The position numbers and the translations under genes were made by a program. A stretch of DNA of 64,000 nucleotides, from contig NZ_CP090371.1 in the NCBI RefSeq assembly GCF_021431925.1, positions 186,001 through 250,000 of the forward strand, given 5' to 3'. Of the stretch, positions 1-12,378 are shown in pieces. Origin of the DNA: Halobaculum sp. CBA1158. Its GTDB lineage: Archaea > Halobacteriota > Halobacteria > Halobacteriales > Haloferacaceae. The notes beneath the pieces are model-generated. The model worked only from the letters and a program-made list of their open reading frames with translations. It searched no databases and was not told the DNA's origin. Each line of letters begins with the position of its first letter. Position 1 is the stretch's first letter.

Positions 1-403
1 TGATCGTCCCCGCCGTGTCGTCGCCGCCCGCGCCGGCGCGCATGTCCCTGACCGCCTCCTGCGAGCAGAGGAAGTCCGCGCGCGGACCCACCTTGTACGC
101 CCGGTCGAACGCGTCGAGGTCGGTGTCCGTGAGGCCGGTCCACCCGGCGGCGCTGGCGTGGTTCACGAGCACGTCTACGGGGCCCAACGCCGCCCGAACG
201 CGGTCGAACGCCGTCGAGATGTCCTCCGGGTCGGCCAGGTTCGTCGGGGCCGCGACCGCCTCGGTCGGGAGGTCGGCCGCCAACTCCTCGATGTACCCCT
301 CGCTTCGCGCGAGCAGCCCCAGGTCACAGCCCTCGGCGGCGAACCGCCGCGCGATCGACTCGCCCAGTCCGGGTCCGACGCCCGCGATCACCGCTGTCGT
401 CAT
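1..403 (-). CDS. SDR family oxidoreductase, C-terminus cut by window edge
   Basis: Short-chain dehydrogenase/reductase, probably an NAD(P)-dependent oxidoreductase of unknown substrate. Reading from the ATG at 403, the protein opens MTTAVIAGVGPGLGESIARR. This is the TGxxxGxG-type Rossmann nucleotide-binding loop directly after the first beta strand. Around residue 80 is VLVNHAS, the SDR NNAG-equivalent. About 134 residues are visible. The catalytic YxxxK lies beyond the window edge, so activity cannot be judged. The gene is divergent from valS, with 140 bp between the two starts. Confidence 0.85.
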   Translation of the reverse strand, partial: MTTAVIAGVGPGLGESIARRFAAEGCDLGLLARSEGYIEELAADLPTEAVAAPTNLADPEDISTAFDRVRAALGPVDVLVNHASAAGWTGLTDTDLDAFDRAYKVGPRADFLCSQEAVRDMRAGAGGDDTAGTI

Positions 404-543
404 GCGCGGTGGATCGGACGCGCGACGCATAACCGTTGGCGCGAGGACGCCGGCACCCGGCGGAGGCGACGGCGCTCCCGCCGTGTGACCGCCCCTCTCA
501 CAACCGAGGCGCTTAACAGTCGTTCGGGGGAAGTACGGGTGAA

Positions 544-3207
544 ATGCCCAGTGGGGACTACGACCCGGAGACCACAGAGCCCGAGTGGCAGCGGCGCTGG
601 GTCGACCAGGAGACGTACGCGTACGACGAGGAGGCCGCGACCGACCCGAACACCGTCTTCTCCATCGACTCCCCGCCGCCGACGGTATCCGGCGACCTCC
701 ACATGGGCCACCTGTACGGCTTCACCCTGCAGGACTTCGTCGCCCGTTTCGAGCGCATGAACGGGGAGACGACGTTCTTCCCGTTCGGCTACGACGACAA
801 CGGCATCGCCTCCGAGCGGCTCACCGAGGACGAACTCGACATCCGCCATCAGGACTTCGAGCGCCGGGAGTTCCAGCGAAAGTGCCGCGAGGTGTGTGCC
901 AACTACGAGGAGCAGTTCACCGAGAACATCCAGGGGCTGGGCGTCTCGGTCGACTGGAACCACACGTACCAGACGATCGAGCCGCGCGTCCAGCGGATCT
1001 CCCAGCTCTCCTTCGTCGACCTGTACGAGCAGGGCCGCGAGTACCGCGAGAAGGCCCCGGCCATCTGGTGTCCCGAGTGCGAGACGGCGATCTCGCAGGT
1101 CGAGACCGAGGACGACGAGCAGGACAGCCACTTCCACGACATCGAGTTCCCGGTCGGGAGCAGCGACGACGACGAGACGTTCACCATCTCGACGACGCGC
1201 CCCGAACTCCTGCCCGCGTGCGTCGCCGTCTTCGTCCACCCCGACGACGACGAGAACCAGCACCTCGTCGGCGAGTCGGCGGAGATCCCGCTGTTCGGCC
1301 ACGAGGTCCCGATCCTCGCCGACGATGGCGTCGACATGGAGACCGGGTCGGGGATCGTCATGTGCTGTACGTTCGGCGACCAGAACGACATCGAGTGGTA
1401 CCAGATCCACGACCTGGATCTGCGCGTCGCCATCGACGAGTCCGGTCACATGACCGAGGTCGCCGGCGAGTACGAGGGGATGCACTCGGAGGAGGCCGGG
1501 GAGGCCATCGTCGAAGACCTCGACGACGCGGGGGCGCTCCTGGACCGGCGCGCCATCACGCACACCGTCAACGTCCACGAGCGCTGCGGCACGAGCGTCG
1601 AGTTCCTCGTCACCGAACAGTGGTACATCGAGATGCTCGACAGGGCCGACGAGTACCTCGAGGCCGGCCGGGAGATGGAGTGGTTTCCCGAGAAGATGTT
1701 CACCCGGTACGAACACTGGATCGAGGGGCTGCAGTGGGACTGGCTCATCTCCCGCCAGCGTTCATCGGGGATTCCGTTCCCGGTGTGGTACTGCGCCGAC
1801 TGCGACGAGGAGGTCATCGCCGACAAGGCCGACCTCCCGGTCGACCCCCTCTCGGACGACCCGCCCGTCGACGCCTGTCCCGCGTGCGGGCACGACGAGT
1901 TCGTTCCCGAGGACGACGTGCTCGACACGTGGGCCACCTCCAGCCTGACGCCGCTGATCAACGCCGGCTGGGACTGGGACGACGAGGCCGGAGAGTTCAC
2001 GATGGAGCACCCGGAGCTGTACCGCTTCGACATGCGCCCGCAGGGCCACGACATCATCAGCTTCTGGCTGTTCCACACAGTCGTCAAGTGCTACGAGCAC
2101 ACCGGCGAGGTCCCGTTCCACGAGACGCTCATCAACGGGATGGTCCTCGACGAGAACCGCGAGGCGATGTCGAAGTCGAAGGGGAACGTCGTCCTCCCCA
2201 AGGAGGTGCTCGCGGAGTACCCCGTCGACGCCGCGCGCTTCTGGGCCGCCGGCTCGGCCGTCGGCGACGACCTCCCGTACAACGAGAAGGGGCTGCGCGC
2301 CGGCGAGAAGCTGCTCCAGAAGCTGTGGAACGCCTCGAAGCTCGTCGAGTCCTTAGTCGGCGACGCGCGCGAGGACCGCCCCGCCCTCGCCCACGAGGAC
2401 CTGCGGGAACTCGACCGCTGGCTGCTCGCGGAGCTGGACGACCTCACCGAGACGCTCACCGAACAGCTCGAGAACCGCGAGTTCTCGAAGGCCCGCGACG
2501 ACCTCAGGGGGTTCTTCTGGCACACGTTCTGTGACGACTACCTGGAGGTCGCCAAGACGCGCGTCCGGGAGGCCGAGGACGACGACCCCGCCGCACGGTA
2601 CACGCTGTCGGTCGCCCACGAGCGTTTCCTGACGCTGTTCGCGCCGATGCTCGCCCACGTCACCGAGGAGCTGTGGCAGGACATGTACGCCGAGGAGCGC
2701 GCGGGAGAGGACTTCGACTCGATCCACCTGCGCGAGTGGCCCGAGCCGCTGGGCGTCGAGGCCGACCACGAGGCGGGCGTCGCCGCGATGTCGGTCGTCG
2801 GCGCGCTCCGGCGCTACAAGAGCGAGCGCGGGCTTCCCCTCAACGCCGAGGTCGACCGCGTCGAGGTGTACGGCGCGGGCGACCTCGCGGCGTTCGCCGA
2901 CGACATCCGCGGCGTGATGAACGTCGGCGACCTCGCGGTGCTCGCGGACGAGCCCGAGATCGAGTCGGTAGTCACGGGGATCGACCTCGACTACGCGCAG
3001 GTCGGCCCGCAGTACGGCGAGCGGGTCGGCGACATCGAGGCCGCGATCGCGAGCGAGGACTACGAGATCGCCGACGGCGAACTCCGCGTCGCCGGCGAGA
3101 CGCTCGGCGCGGACCTGTTCGAGGTCGAGCGCGAGCGCCGCTACTCCGGTGAGGGCGAACTGCTCCAGCCGGAGGACGCGGTCGTCATCGTCCACGACGG
3201 CGAGTAG
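544..3207 (+). CDS. valS: Valyl-tRNA synthetase
   Basis: Class I aminoacyl-tRNA synthetase that charges tRNA-Val and edits misactivated threonine; cytoplasmic. The 887-residue length fits archaeal ValRS. The class I signature is PTVSGDLHMGH (HMGH at residues 53-56). The second signature is AMSKSKGNVV near residue 541, with Ala in place of the first Lys of KMSKS. Between them lie the CP1 editing insertion (STTRPELLPA) and Cys pairs (WCPEC, ACPAC) that look like zinc ribbons. An anticodon-binding domain follows. The ATG at 544 is right after the upstream promoter region. The gene is monocistronic or leads the small membrane gene at 3265. Confidence 0.96.
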   Translation: MPSGDYDPETTEPEWQRRWVDQETYAYDEEAATDPNTVFSIDSPPPTVSGDLHMGHLYGFTLQDFVARFERMNGETTFFPFGYDDNGIASERLTEDELDIRHQDFERREFQRKCREVCANYEEQFTENIQGLGVSVDWNHTYQTIEPRVQRISQLSFVDLYEQGREYREKAPAIWCPECETAISQVETEDDEQDSHFHDIEFPVGSSDDDETFTISTTRPELLPACVAVFVHPDDDENQHLVGESAEIPLFGHEVPILADDGVDMETGSGIVMCCTFGDQNDIEWYQIHDLDLRVAIDESGHMTEVAGEYEGMHSEEAGEAIVEDLDDAGALLDRRAITHTVNVHERCGTSVEFLVTEQWYIEMLDRADEYLEAGREMEWFPEKMFTRYEHWIEGLQWDWLISRQRSSGIPFPVWYCADCDEEVIADKADLPVDPLSDDPPVDACPACGHDEFVPEDDVLDTWATSSLTPLINAGWDWDDEAGEFTMEHPELYRFDMRPQGHDIISFWLFHTVVKCYEHTGEVPFHETLINGMVLDENREAMSKSKGNVVLPKEVLAEYPVDAARFWAAGSAVGDDLPYNEKGLRAGEKLLQKLWNASKLVESLVGDAREDRPALAHEDLRELDRWLLAELDDLTETLTEQLENREFSKARDDLRGFFWHTFCDDYLEVAKTRVREAEDDDPAARYTLSVAHERFLTLFAPMLAHVTEELWQDMYAEERAGEDFDSIHLREWPEPLGVEADHEAGVAAMSVVGALRRYKSERGLPLNAEVDRVEVYGAGDLAAFADDIRGVMNVGDLAVLADEPEIESVVTGIDLDYAQVGPQYGERVGDIEAAIASEDYEIADGELRVAGETLGADLFEVERERRYSGEGELLQPEDAVVIVHDGE

Positions 3208-3264
3208 CCGACGCGTTCACCGACCGACCCAAACCCTCTTTTCGTCGCCGGCGCTTCCACACGC

Positions 3265-3537
3265 GTGCACAGACGCGCCCTCTCGCTCGGCGGATTCGTC
3301 GTCGCCGGCGTCTCCCAGTTGCTCCTCGGCGTCGCCATGTACGCCGCCGGCGACTCCCCCGCGAATCCGCTGTTCTCGGTGCTGGGCGGGCTGTTAGTCG
3401 CGGGCGTGTTCACGCGAGCGCTCCTGCAGGGGAACGACCTGAACGGCCTCGCGACCCGCCCGCTGTTCGTCGCCGTCGGCGTCGCCTCCGGCGTCCTCTC
3501 GGCCGTGCTCACCGGCGCGGTACTGTTCGGCGCGTGA
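3265..3537 (+). CDS. Small membrane protein, hypothetical
   Basis: A 90-residue hydrophobic protein with a GTG start. Three hydrophobic stretches are visible: residues about 6-26 (LGGFVVAGVSQLLLGVAMYA), 33-50, and 65-88. It is therefore probably a three-helix integral membrane protein. I recognise no catalytic motif. It lies 57 bp after valS in the same direction and ends 5 bp before the stop of the convergent pyrD gene. Codon use and composition match the neighbours, so it looks like a real haloarchaeal gene of unknown function. Confidence 0.7.
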   Translation: MHRRALSLGGFVVAGVSQLLLGVAMYAAGDSPANPLFSVLGGLLVAGVFTRALLQGNDLNGLATRPLFVAVGVASGVLSAVLTGAVLFGA

Positions 3538-3542
3538 CCGAC

Positions 3543-4598
3543 CTACAGGTCCGCGCCGACCGCGTCGCCGACGGAGTCGAAGCCGTCCCGTTCGAGCAGG
3601 TCCAGCAGGCCCTCGTTGATGTCGCGCGCGAGGCTCGGCCCCTCGTACACGAGGCCGGTGTACAGTTGGACGAGGCTCGCCCCCGCTCGGATCTTCGCGT
3701 ACGCGCCCGCGGCGTCGGAGACGCCGCCGACGCCGACCACCGGCACGTCCGTCCGCTCGGCGATGAACCGGACCATGCCCGTGGCGCGCTCCTCGATCGG
3801 TTTCCCCGACAGGCCGCCCCGTTCCGCCTGCTGGGGGCTTTCGAGCGTCTCCGGACGCTCCGTGGTCGTGTTCGTCGCGATGACGCCGTCGAGGTCGAGG
3901 TCGTCGACGACTGCCAGCGCCTCTTCGATCGCCGGCTCTGGGAGGTCCGGGGAGAACTTCACGAGCAGGGGATCAGCGCCGGCGTCCGCGAGGGTGCCGA
4001 GGATCCGCTCCAGCGACTCGCGATTCTGGAGCGAGCGCAGCCCGGGCGTGTTCGGCGAGGAGACGTTGACCGCGACGTAGTCCGCGTGCGCGCCCACGCG
4101 CTCGAAAGTGTACAGGTAGTCGTTCGCGGCGTCCTCGAGGGGCGTGGTCTTCGACTTCCCGACGTTGACGCCGAGCGGGACCTCCGGCGCGGGCTCGCGG
4201 TCGAGTCGGTCGCCGACCCGGTCGGCTCCTTCGTTGTTGAATCCCATGCGGTTGATCAGCGCCTCGTCCTCGCGCAGGCGGAACATCCGCGGACGGGGGT
4301 TTCCGGGCTGGCCCTCGGCCGTGACGCCGCCGACCTCGACGTGCCCGAATCCGAGGGCGGCGAGCGCGCGCGGCACCCGGGCGTTCTTGTCGAAGCCGGC
4401 GGCGACGCCGATCGGGTTCGAGAACTCGAGGCCGAACGCGTCCGTTCCCAGTCGCTCGTCGTCGACGACGTACCGGTCGCGAAGGAGCGACTCGACCGGC
4501 GTCCCCTGTGCCGCGCGTAACAGTCGGTGTATCCCCTCGTGGGCGGTCTCGGCGGGTAGCGCGTACAACGCGGGCTTCGCCAGGTCGTAGGCCCTCAT
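3543..4598 (-). CDS. pyrD: Dihydroorotate dehydrogenase (quinone), class 2
   Basis: Oxidises dihydroorotate to orotate in de novo pyrimidine synthesis, passing electrons through FMN to membrane quinone. The protein has 351 residues, the class 2 length, including the N-terminal helical membrane-association segment (MRAYDLAKPALYALPAETAH). Family motifs are NPIGVAAGFDKNA (61-73), INRMGFNN (115-122), the active-site loop NVSSPNTPGLRSLQ (178-191, with the catalytic serine of class 2 enzymes) and the C-terminal phosphate-binding GVGGVSDA. It stands alone, convergent with the small membrane protein, and is not next to other pyr genes. Confidence 0.95.
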   Translation of the reverse strand: MRAYDLAKPALYALPAETAHEGIHRLLRAAQGTPVESLLRDRYVVDDERLGTDAFGLEFSNPIGVAAGFDKNARVPRALAALGFGHVEVGGVTAEGQPGNPRPRMFRLREDEALINRMGFNNEGADRVGDRLDREPAPEVPLGVNVGKSKTTPLEDAANDYLYTFERVGAHADYVAVNVSSPNTPGLRSLQNRESLERILGTLADAGADPLLVKFSPDLPEPAIEEALAVVDDLDLDGVIATNTTTERPETLESPQQAERGGLSGKPIEERATGMVRFIAERTDVPVVGVGGVSDAAGAYAKIRAGASLVQLYTGLVYEGPSLARDINEGLLDLLERDGFDSVGDAVGADL

Positions 4599-4657
4599 GT
4601 CGATAGTCGGGCGGAGGTCCGCCCGGGTCGGCCTTGAACTGCGGGGGTCTCCTCCGG

Positions 4658-4855
4658 TCAGAAGTCGTGCTCGACCTCGTCTGAGTCGGCCTTCTGAATG
4701 ATGATCTTTCCGTCTCGGACGCGAACGAACACCTCGTCGCCGATGTCCATCCCGGCGACGGCGAGTTCGTCCTCGTGGAGGTTCACGTGAACGTTGTGGT
4801 ACTCGCCGTCCTCGTCTTTCGCGCCACTCGGGCTGAGCGTCTTCTTCCGGACCAT
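4658..4855 (-). CDS. AbrB/SpoVT-like small DNA-binding or stability protein
   Basis: A 65-residue acidic protein starting MVRKKTLSPSGAKDEDG. The beta-rich pattern HVNLHEDELAVAGMDIGDEVFVRVRDG resembles the swapped-hairpin AbrB/SpoVT (antitoxin-type) fold, although the match is only by pattern. I chose the internal ATG at 4855 because the upstream extension is rich in Arg/Ser and crosses the promoter. No toxin gene is adjacent, so it is more likely a stand-alone regulator than an antitoxin. It is divergent from the MC1 gene. A TATA-like element on the minus strand lies at about 4890-4901. Confidence 0.7.
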   Translation of the reverse strand: MVRKKTLSPSGAKDEDGEYHNVHVNLHEDELAVAGMDIGDEVFVRVRDGKIIIQKADSDEVEHDF

Positions 4856-5071
4856 CGCGTTCGGTGTCCCGTGAGTCGAGAGACGAGACACATAAGTATT
4901 GTTTCCCCCCGATCGCCAGCGCCCCACGGCGTCATCGATGTGATTCCGACGCGCGCACGAGCGAGTTCGGGCCTCGATCGGCGGCGATTCCCTCGATCGA
5001 CCGGGCAAATCGCGTGGCGGCGACAGCATAATATAAGTGCTTTGTGACCGATTCGGGTCGAACCCCCGATA

Positions 5072-5108
5072 CGTTTATCATATAGTGTGTGTTCGCTTCA
5101 CACGGAGG
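5072..5108 (+). promoter_or_regulatory. MC1 promoter and ribosome-binding site
   Basis: The sequence CGTTTATCATATAG (from 5072) is a haloarchaeal TATA box. GGAGG at 5104-5108 is a Shine-Dalgarno sequence 9 nt before the MC1 ATG at 5118. This supports the internal ATG over upstream start choices. Confidence 0.6.
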
Positions 5109-5117
5109 CGAAAAACC

Positions 5118-5426
5118 ATGGTACGTGAGGACGGTAAGCGGAACTTCGCGCTGCGAGAGAGCGACGGATCCGAGGAGAGCGTCTTCTCCGGCAACACGCC
5201 GCGCCAGGCGGCGCTGAAGGCCGCCCGTCGGCTCGAACCGGCCAGTTCGGAGGACGCGGCCGATCGGATCGAACTCAGGCTCCGAGAGAAGGGTACCGAC
5301 AAGGTACACATCTACGAGGGCTGGTCGTGGCGCGAGACCGCCCCGGACAACAAGCCGGACTGGATGCCCGACGAGATCACCGAGGCGAACGTCTCGAAAC
5401 AGGGCATCGAGCATCTCGAGAGCTGA
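5118..5426 (+). CDS. Non-histone chromosomal protein MC1
   Basis: An abundant monomeric DNA-bending protein of the MC1 family, which compacts the archaeal chromosome. The 102-residue protein begins MVREDGKRNFALRESDG and carries the family core VFSGNTPRQAALKAARRLEP, where the small residues and Arg/Lys pattern are typical of MC1. The C-terminal half has the conserved aromatic region YEGWSWRE and PDWMPDEITEANV. It is slightly longer and more acidic than methanosarcinal MC1, as expected for a halophile. A strong promoter and RBS precede it and the rRNA operon follows downstream. Confidence 0.9.
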   Translation: MVREDGKRNFALRESDGSEESVFSGNTPRQAALKAARRLEPASSEDAADRIELRLREKGTDKVHIYEGWSWRETAPDNKPDWMPDEITEANVSKQGIEHLES

Positions 5427-5599
5427 ACTCGCGAGCGTCGACGGTTCTTTCCCGAGCCGATTCGTCCTCCAGCGACAGCACAGCGTCGACCGCGCTCGCC
5501 CGCTGTCACGACGGCTCGAGCGCACCTCTGCGACCGGCTTACCGTCGGCGGGCCGTTCGTCGTACCGCGCCGTGAAACCGCATGACGTGGCGTCCTCGA

Positions 5600-5650
5600 G
5601 ACGACGACCTTTTACGTACCCCTGCCATTCGATGTGATGCGAAGGTCGCC
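5600..5650 (+). promoter_or_regulatory. rRNA operon promoter, upstream copy
   Basis: The stretch ACGACGACCTTTTACGTACC followed by CCTGCCATTCGATGTGATGCGAA has the arrangement known for haloarchaeal rRNA promoters: a purine-rich BRE, TTTTA(C/T)GTA TATA box and an initiation region with TGATGCGAA about 25 nt later. It is about 400 nt upstream of mature 16S. Assigned by pattern. Confidence 0.6.
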
Positions 5651-5652
5651 CG

Positions 5653-5690
5653 GTCACCCGGGTGACACGGCACGCCCCTTCGGGGCGTGT
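5653..5690 (+). other. Paired palindromes between rRNA promoters
   Basis: GTCACCCGGGTGAC (5654-5667) is a perfect palindrome. CACGCCCCTTCGGGGCGTG (about 5671-5689) is an 8-bp hairpin with a 3-nt loop. They sit between the first and second promoter-like elements. They may end transcripts from the first promoter or bind a regulator. No T-run follows, so a terminator is not certain. Confidence 0.45.
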
Positions 5691-5697
5691 CGGAGGA

Positions 5698-5740
5698 CGT
5701 TCCGACGGCCTTATGTGCGAACATGGCCTCGGAGAGAACG
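5698..5740 (+). promoter_or_regulatory. rRNA operon promoter, second copy
   Basis: CCGACGGCCTTATGTGCGAA has the same layout as the first copy: BRE-like CGACGG, TATA CCTTATGTG, then GAGAACGCGAAG about 25 nt later. Repeated promoters of this type are normal for haloarchaeal rRNA operons. Confidence 0.55.
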
Positions 5741-5799
5741 CGAAGACACAGGCGCGAACTGAGGCGGTTCGATTCCGTCGCCGTTCGCCGCGTTCGACC

Positions 5800-5850
5800 G
5801 CGCTTCGAAGGGGTTAAGTCCCCTCGTGGCGTTGGTTGAGATCCGCAAAA
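5800..5850 (+). promoter_or_regulatory. rRNA operon promoter, third copy closest to 16S
   Basis: TTCGAAGGGGTTAAGTCCCC contains a BRE-like TTCGAAGGG followed by the TATA-like GGTTAAGTCC (5812-5821). The predicted start would be near 5845, about 165 nt before the 16S. The region 5427-6009 has no credible gene. It holds these three promoters, the pre-16S processing stem and two leader hairpins. Confidence 0.5.
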
Positions 5851-5897
5851 GATGAGGATTCCGCCCCTGCGGTCCGCCGCAAGACGGTATCTGATGT

Positions 5898-5929
5898 GAG
5901 CCTCGACAGTTCGGTGTCACCCGATCGGT
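5898..5929 (+). other. Pre-16S processing stem, 5' arm (bulge-helix-bulge)
   Basis: GAGCCTCGACAGTTCG (5898-5913), followed by CCCGATCGG, is the exact complement of the segment at 7538-7568 downstream of 16S, with small internal mismatches between the two helices. Pairing would loop out the whole 16S. This is the known substrate form for the archaeal tRNA-splicing endonuclease during rRNA maturation. Confidence 0.85.
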
Positions 5930-5956
5930 GTCGCCGAACTTGGACCACGCAATGGT

Positions 5957-6006
5957 GAAGTCACGCATTGCGCGTGACTTCCCGCCAACCCTCCCTCTTT
6001 GAGGGA
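5957..6006 (+). other. Two hairpins in the 16S leader
   Basis: GAAGTCACGC (5957-5966) pairs perfectly with GCGTGACTTC (5972-5981) over a 5-nt loop. TCCCTC (5992-5997) pairs with GAGGGA (6001-6006) over TTT, ending 3 nt before mature 16S. They probably help leader folding or final 5' trimming. Confidence 0.6.
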
Positions 6007-6009
6007 GAC

Positions 6010-7482
<1,473 letters not shown>

Positions 7483-7537
7483 CAGATCGAGACCGGGCCG
7501 ACGCGCCCGGCTCACCTTCAGCGGTCCGTTCCCGACG

Positions 7538-7568
7538 CCGATCGGGCACCTTCGAACTGTCGAGGCTC
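7538..7568 (+). other. Pre-16S processing stem, 3' arm
   Basis: CCGATCGGG followed by CGAACTGTCGAGGCTC (7553-7568) is complementary to 5898-5929. Together they form the bulge-helix-bulge that releases pre-16S. The arm lies between 16S and tRNA-Ala, as in other haloarchaea. Confidence 0.85.
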
Positions 7569-7590
7569 GCTCGCTCCCCCGAGAGGGGGT

Positions 7591-7662
7591 GGGCCCATAG
7601 CTCAGTGGTAGAGTGCCTCCTTTGCAAGGAGGATGCCCTGGGTTCGAATCCCAGTGGGTCCA
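7591..7662 (+). tRNA. tRNA-Ala (anticodon TGC)
   Basis: A 72-nt tRNA without encoded CCA. The acceptor GGGCCCA pairs with TGGGTCC and includes G3:U70, the alanine identity element. The anticodon loop is TTTGCAA inside stem CCTCC/GGAGG. The T-arm is GGGTTCGAATCCC. Its place in the 16S-23S spacer is standard for haloarchaea. Confidence 0.98.
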
Positions 7663-7878
7663 TGTACTCGTGGTTCACCGCGAACCGTGTGCCTTATACG
7701 GCAGACGGCGATACGGTGAATCCCGACGCAAGACCGATGCACCATTCCGCGAGAGCGGGAATGGGAAGGGTTGAGCACGCTCGCGTGACACCCACGTGAC
7801 GTGCGATGACGACCGTATGTACGTGCAATCCAGACGTCCACTGGACCCGTTCACTGGGTCACAGTGTACCATCAGTCA
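7663..7878 (+). other. tRNA-Ala to 23S spacer with 5' arm of 23S processing stem
   Basis: GTACGTGCAATCCAG (7819-7833) and TGGACCC (7842-7848) pair with 10830-10844 and 10815-10821 beyond the 23S, forming its bulge-helix-bulge. Before this lies the hairpin CCATTCC/GGAATGG (7742-7748/7758-7764). A TATA-like CCTTATACGG near 7691 resembles the upstream rRNA promoters and could be an internal promoter. No protein gene is credible here. Confidence 0.75.
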
Positions 7879-10795
<2,917 letters not shown>

Positions 10796-10814
10796 TGCAC
10801 TGGGACCCACGAAC

Positions 10815-10844
10815 GGGTCCAGGCGTTAGCTGGATTGCACGTAC
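10815..10844 (+). other. Pre-23S processing stem, 3' arm
   Basis: GGGTCCA (10815-10821) and CTGGATTGCACGTAC (10830-10844) are complementary to TGGACCC and GTACGTGCAATCCAG upstream of the 23S. This completes the second bulge-helix-bulge of the operon. Confidence 0.85.
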
Positions 10845-10967
10845 ACCACGGTTACCACACACATACCGGACCCCACAAGTCCACACCCGAATCCGAACCC
10901 GGGATCACCCCCGGGTTCGATTCACCACCGACGACGGCGTACATCGGATCATTCCCGATGGTCGGAA

Positions 10968-11089
10968 TTCGGGCGGCCACAGCGGCGGGGAAACACCCGT
11001 ACCCATTCCGAACACGGCCGTTAAGCCCGCCAGCGTTCCGGCAAGTCCTGGAGTGCGCGAGCCTCTGGAAACACCGGTTCGCCGCCCAC
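10968..11089 (+). rRNA. rrf: 5S ribosomal RNA
   Basis: About 122 nt. It carries GGCGGCCACAGCGGCGGGGA at the 5' end, the conserved loop CCATTCCGAACACGG, TAAGCCCGCCAGCGTTCCGG and the closing strand GGTTCGCCGCCC that pairs with the 5' end. It lies 170 bp after 23S in the normal haloarchaeal order. Exact ends are estimated from pairing of the terminal helix. Confidence 0.95.
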
Positions 11090-11123
11090 CACTCATACAC
11101 ACACACGAACCAGAGTCATCCAC

Positions 11124-11155
11124 GCCCACCGGTCGCCACGCCCGTGGGCATTTTT
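11124..11155 (+). terminator. Putative terminator after 5S rRNA
   Basis: GCCCAC (11124-11129) can pair with GTGGGC (11144-11149), followed by ATTTTT. T-runs end archaeal transcripts, so most rRNA transcripts could stop here before tRNA-Cys, which has its own TATA box. Confidence 0.5.
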
Positions 11156-11270
11156 CATATACACCGACCGTTCCACCAGCGACAGCGCACACCCCTCACG
11201 AGCGACGGCGTTCACCGCCCGCGCGATCTCCCGCACGCGAACCCACGACCGCGGGGGGCGGATCCGCTAG

Positions 11271-11279
11271 GCTTAAACG
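11271..11279 (+). promoter_or_regulatory. TATA box of tRNA-Cys
   Basis: GCTTAAACG lies 25-33 nt before the tRNA 5' end, the correct archaeal spacing. It suggests the tRNA can be transcribed independently of the rRNA operon. Confidence 0.6.
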
Positions 11280-11303
11280 CCCCACACGACTCGATTTACA
11301 CGC

Positions 11304-11379
11304 GCCAAGGTGGCAGAGTCTGGCCATACGCATCTCCCTGCAGAGGAGAACCACGCCGGTTCAAATCCGGCCCTTGGCT
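11304..11379 (+). tRNA. tRNA-Cys (anticodon GCA)
   Basis: A 76-nt tRNA. The acceptor GCCAAGG pairs with CCTTGGC and the discriminator is U, typical of tRNA-Cys. The anticodon stem TCTCC/GGAGA holds the loop CTGCAGA, giving GCA. The T-arm is GCCGGTTCAAATCCGGC. It follows 5S as in other haloarchaeal rRNA operons. No intron. Confidence 0.97.
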
Positions 11380-11438
11380 TCGTACCTTCTCTTCGAACGC
11401 GGACACGCGGCAGCGGCCGGTGTTCAACGAAAGAAAAC

Positions 11439-11448
11439 GGTTAAACTC
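11439..11448 (+). promoter_or_regulatory. TATA box for the membrane gene at 11470
   Basis: GGTTAAACTC lies 22-31 nt before ATG 11470. At this spacing the transcript would be leaderless or nearly so, which fixes the start codon. Confidence 0.6.
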
Positions 11449-11469
11449 CGGGCGACCTGTCCATCGGGT

Positions 11470-12312
11470 ATGCAACGACGTGCCGCGGCTATCTACGTCG
11501 CGTTCTTCCTCGTCGTGGGTGCGGCTTCGTTCTCGCTCATCGCGACGGCGAGCGCGCCGCAGCTCTCCTTCGAGAATCCCGACCACAGCCTGAGCGAAGG
11601 CGAATCGATCACCGTCGACGGGGAGGAGTATCTCGTCCAAGACATCTCAGCGGAGACCGAGGAGGGGGAACTCACCCGTTCGGGGACGCTGAACACGACC
11701 AACGAATCGGCACGCTACGCCATCGAATGGGCGAACGATTCGACCGTCACCTACGACGGCACCGACTGGACCGTCTCGACGGATAACGAGTCGGAGACGT
11801 TCACGCTGACCGAGGAGATCGACCGCGCGGCGATCCTCCAGAACGACTCCGACGTCGAGAACGAGACGACGACCGTCGACGGCCAGGAGTACGTCGTCGA
11901 GCGTGCGAGCGGTAACGAGAGCCGAGAGCTGATTCCCGTCGACGAGTACTTCCCCGCGCCGGAGACGCGCGAGTACGCCGTCGGCGACGAGATCGAGAAC
12001 GTCGAGAACGAGACCGTGACCGTCGCCTCGGTGACCACCGACGCGGCGACGCTGGAGTACTTCGCCCCCGAGACGACCGAGATAGCGGTGTCCGACGAGG
12101 CGAACGTCACCGTCGGCTCGACGACCTACTTCGCGCACTTCCCGGACAACTCGACGATGGTGCTCACCCAGGAGTTCGAGACGTACGACCAGTACGAGGA
12201 GGAGGTCGCGATGCAGACCACGATGACGAACGGACTGTGGGGCGTCAGCATTCTCAGCGGCCTGTCGGCGTTCTTCCTCCTCGGGCTGGCGTACCTGCCC
12301 TCGCGGTACTGA
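11470..12312 (+). CDS. Two-helix surface-exposed membrane protein, hypothetical
   Basis: A 280-residue protein. It has an N-terminal hydrophobic helix (AAAIYVAFFLVVGAASFSLI, residues 5-24) and a C-terminal one (WGVSILSGLSAFFLLGLAYL). Between them lies a very acidic, Thr/Glu-rich domain of about 220 residues. The middle has at least two related repeats marked by TVDGEEYLVQ and TVDGQEYVVE, so the exposed domain is probably beta-rich. Several NxT/NxS sites could be glycosylated. A longer open frame reaches back through 5S and tRNA-Cys, but that extension is an artefact of high G+C. Function unknown. Confidence 0.8.
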   Translation: MQRRAAAIYVAFFLVVGAASFSLIATASAPQLSFENPDHSLSEGESITVDGEEYLVQDISAETEEGELTRSGTLNTTNESARYAIEWANDSTVTYDGTDWTVSTDNESETFTLTEEIDRAAILQNDSDVENETTTVDGQEYVVERASGNESRELIPVDEYFPAPETREYAVGDEIENVENETVTVASVTTDAATLEYFAPETTEIAVSDEANVTVGSTTYFAHFPDNSTMVLTQEFETYDQYEEEVAMQTTMTNGLWGVSILSGLSAFFLLGLAYLPSRY

Positions 12313-12378
12313 GTCGCCTGCCCTCGCTCGGCGCTTGCGTCTATTCTTTCGGGCTACCGCTTCCGCGACAGCGACGCC

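Noticed and set aside
544-3207. Isoleucyl- or leucyl-tRNA synthetase
   Set aside because: The signature spacing, the PTVSGDLHMGH start and the Cys pairs fit ValRS.
4658-4855. Antitoxin of a toxin-antitoxin pair
   Set aside because: The AbrB-like protein has no toxin gene adjacent on either side.
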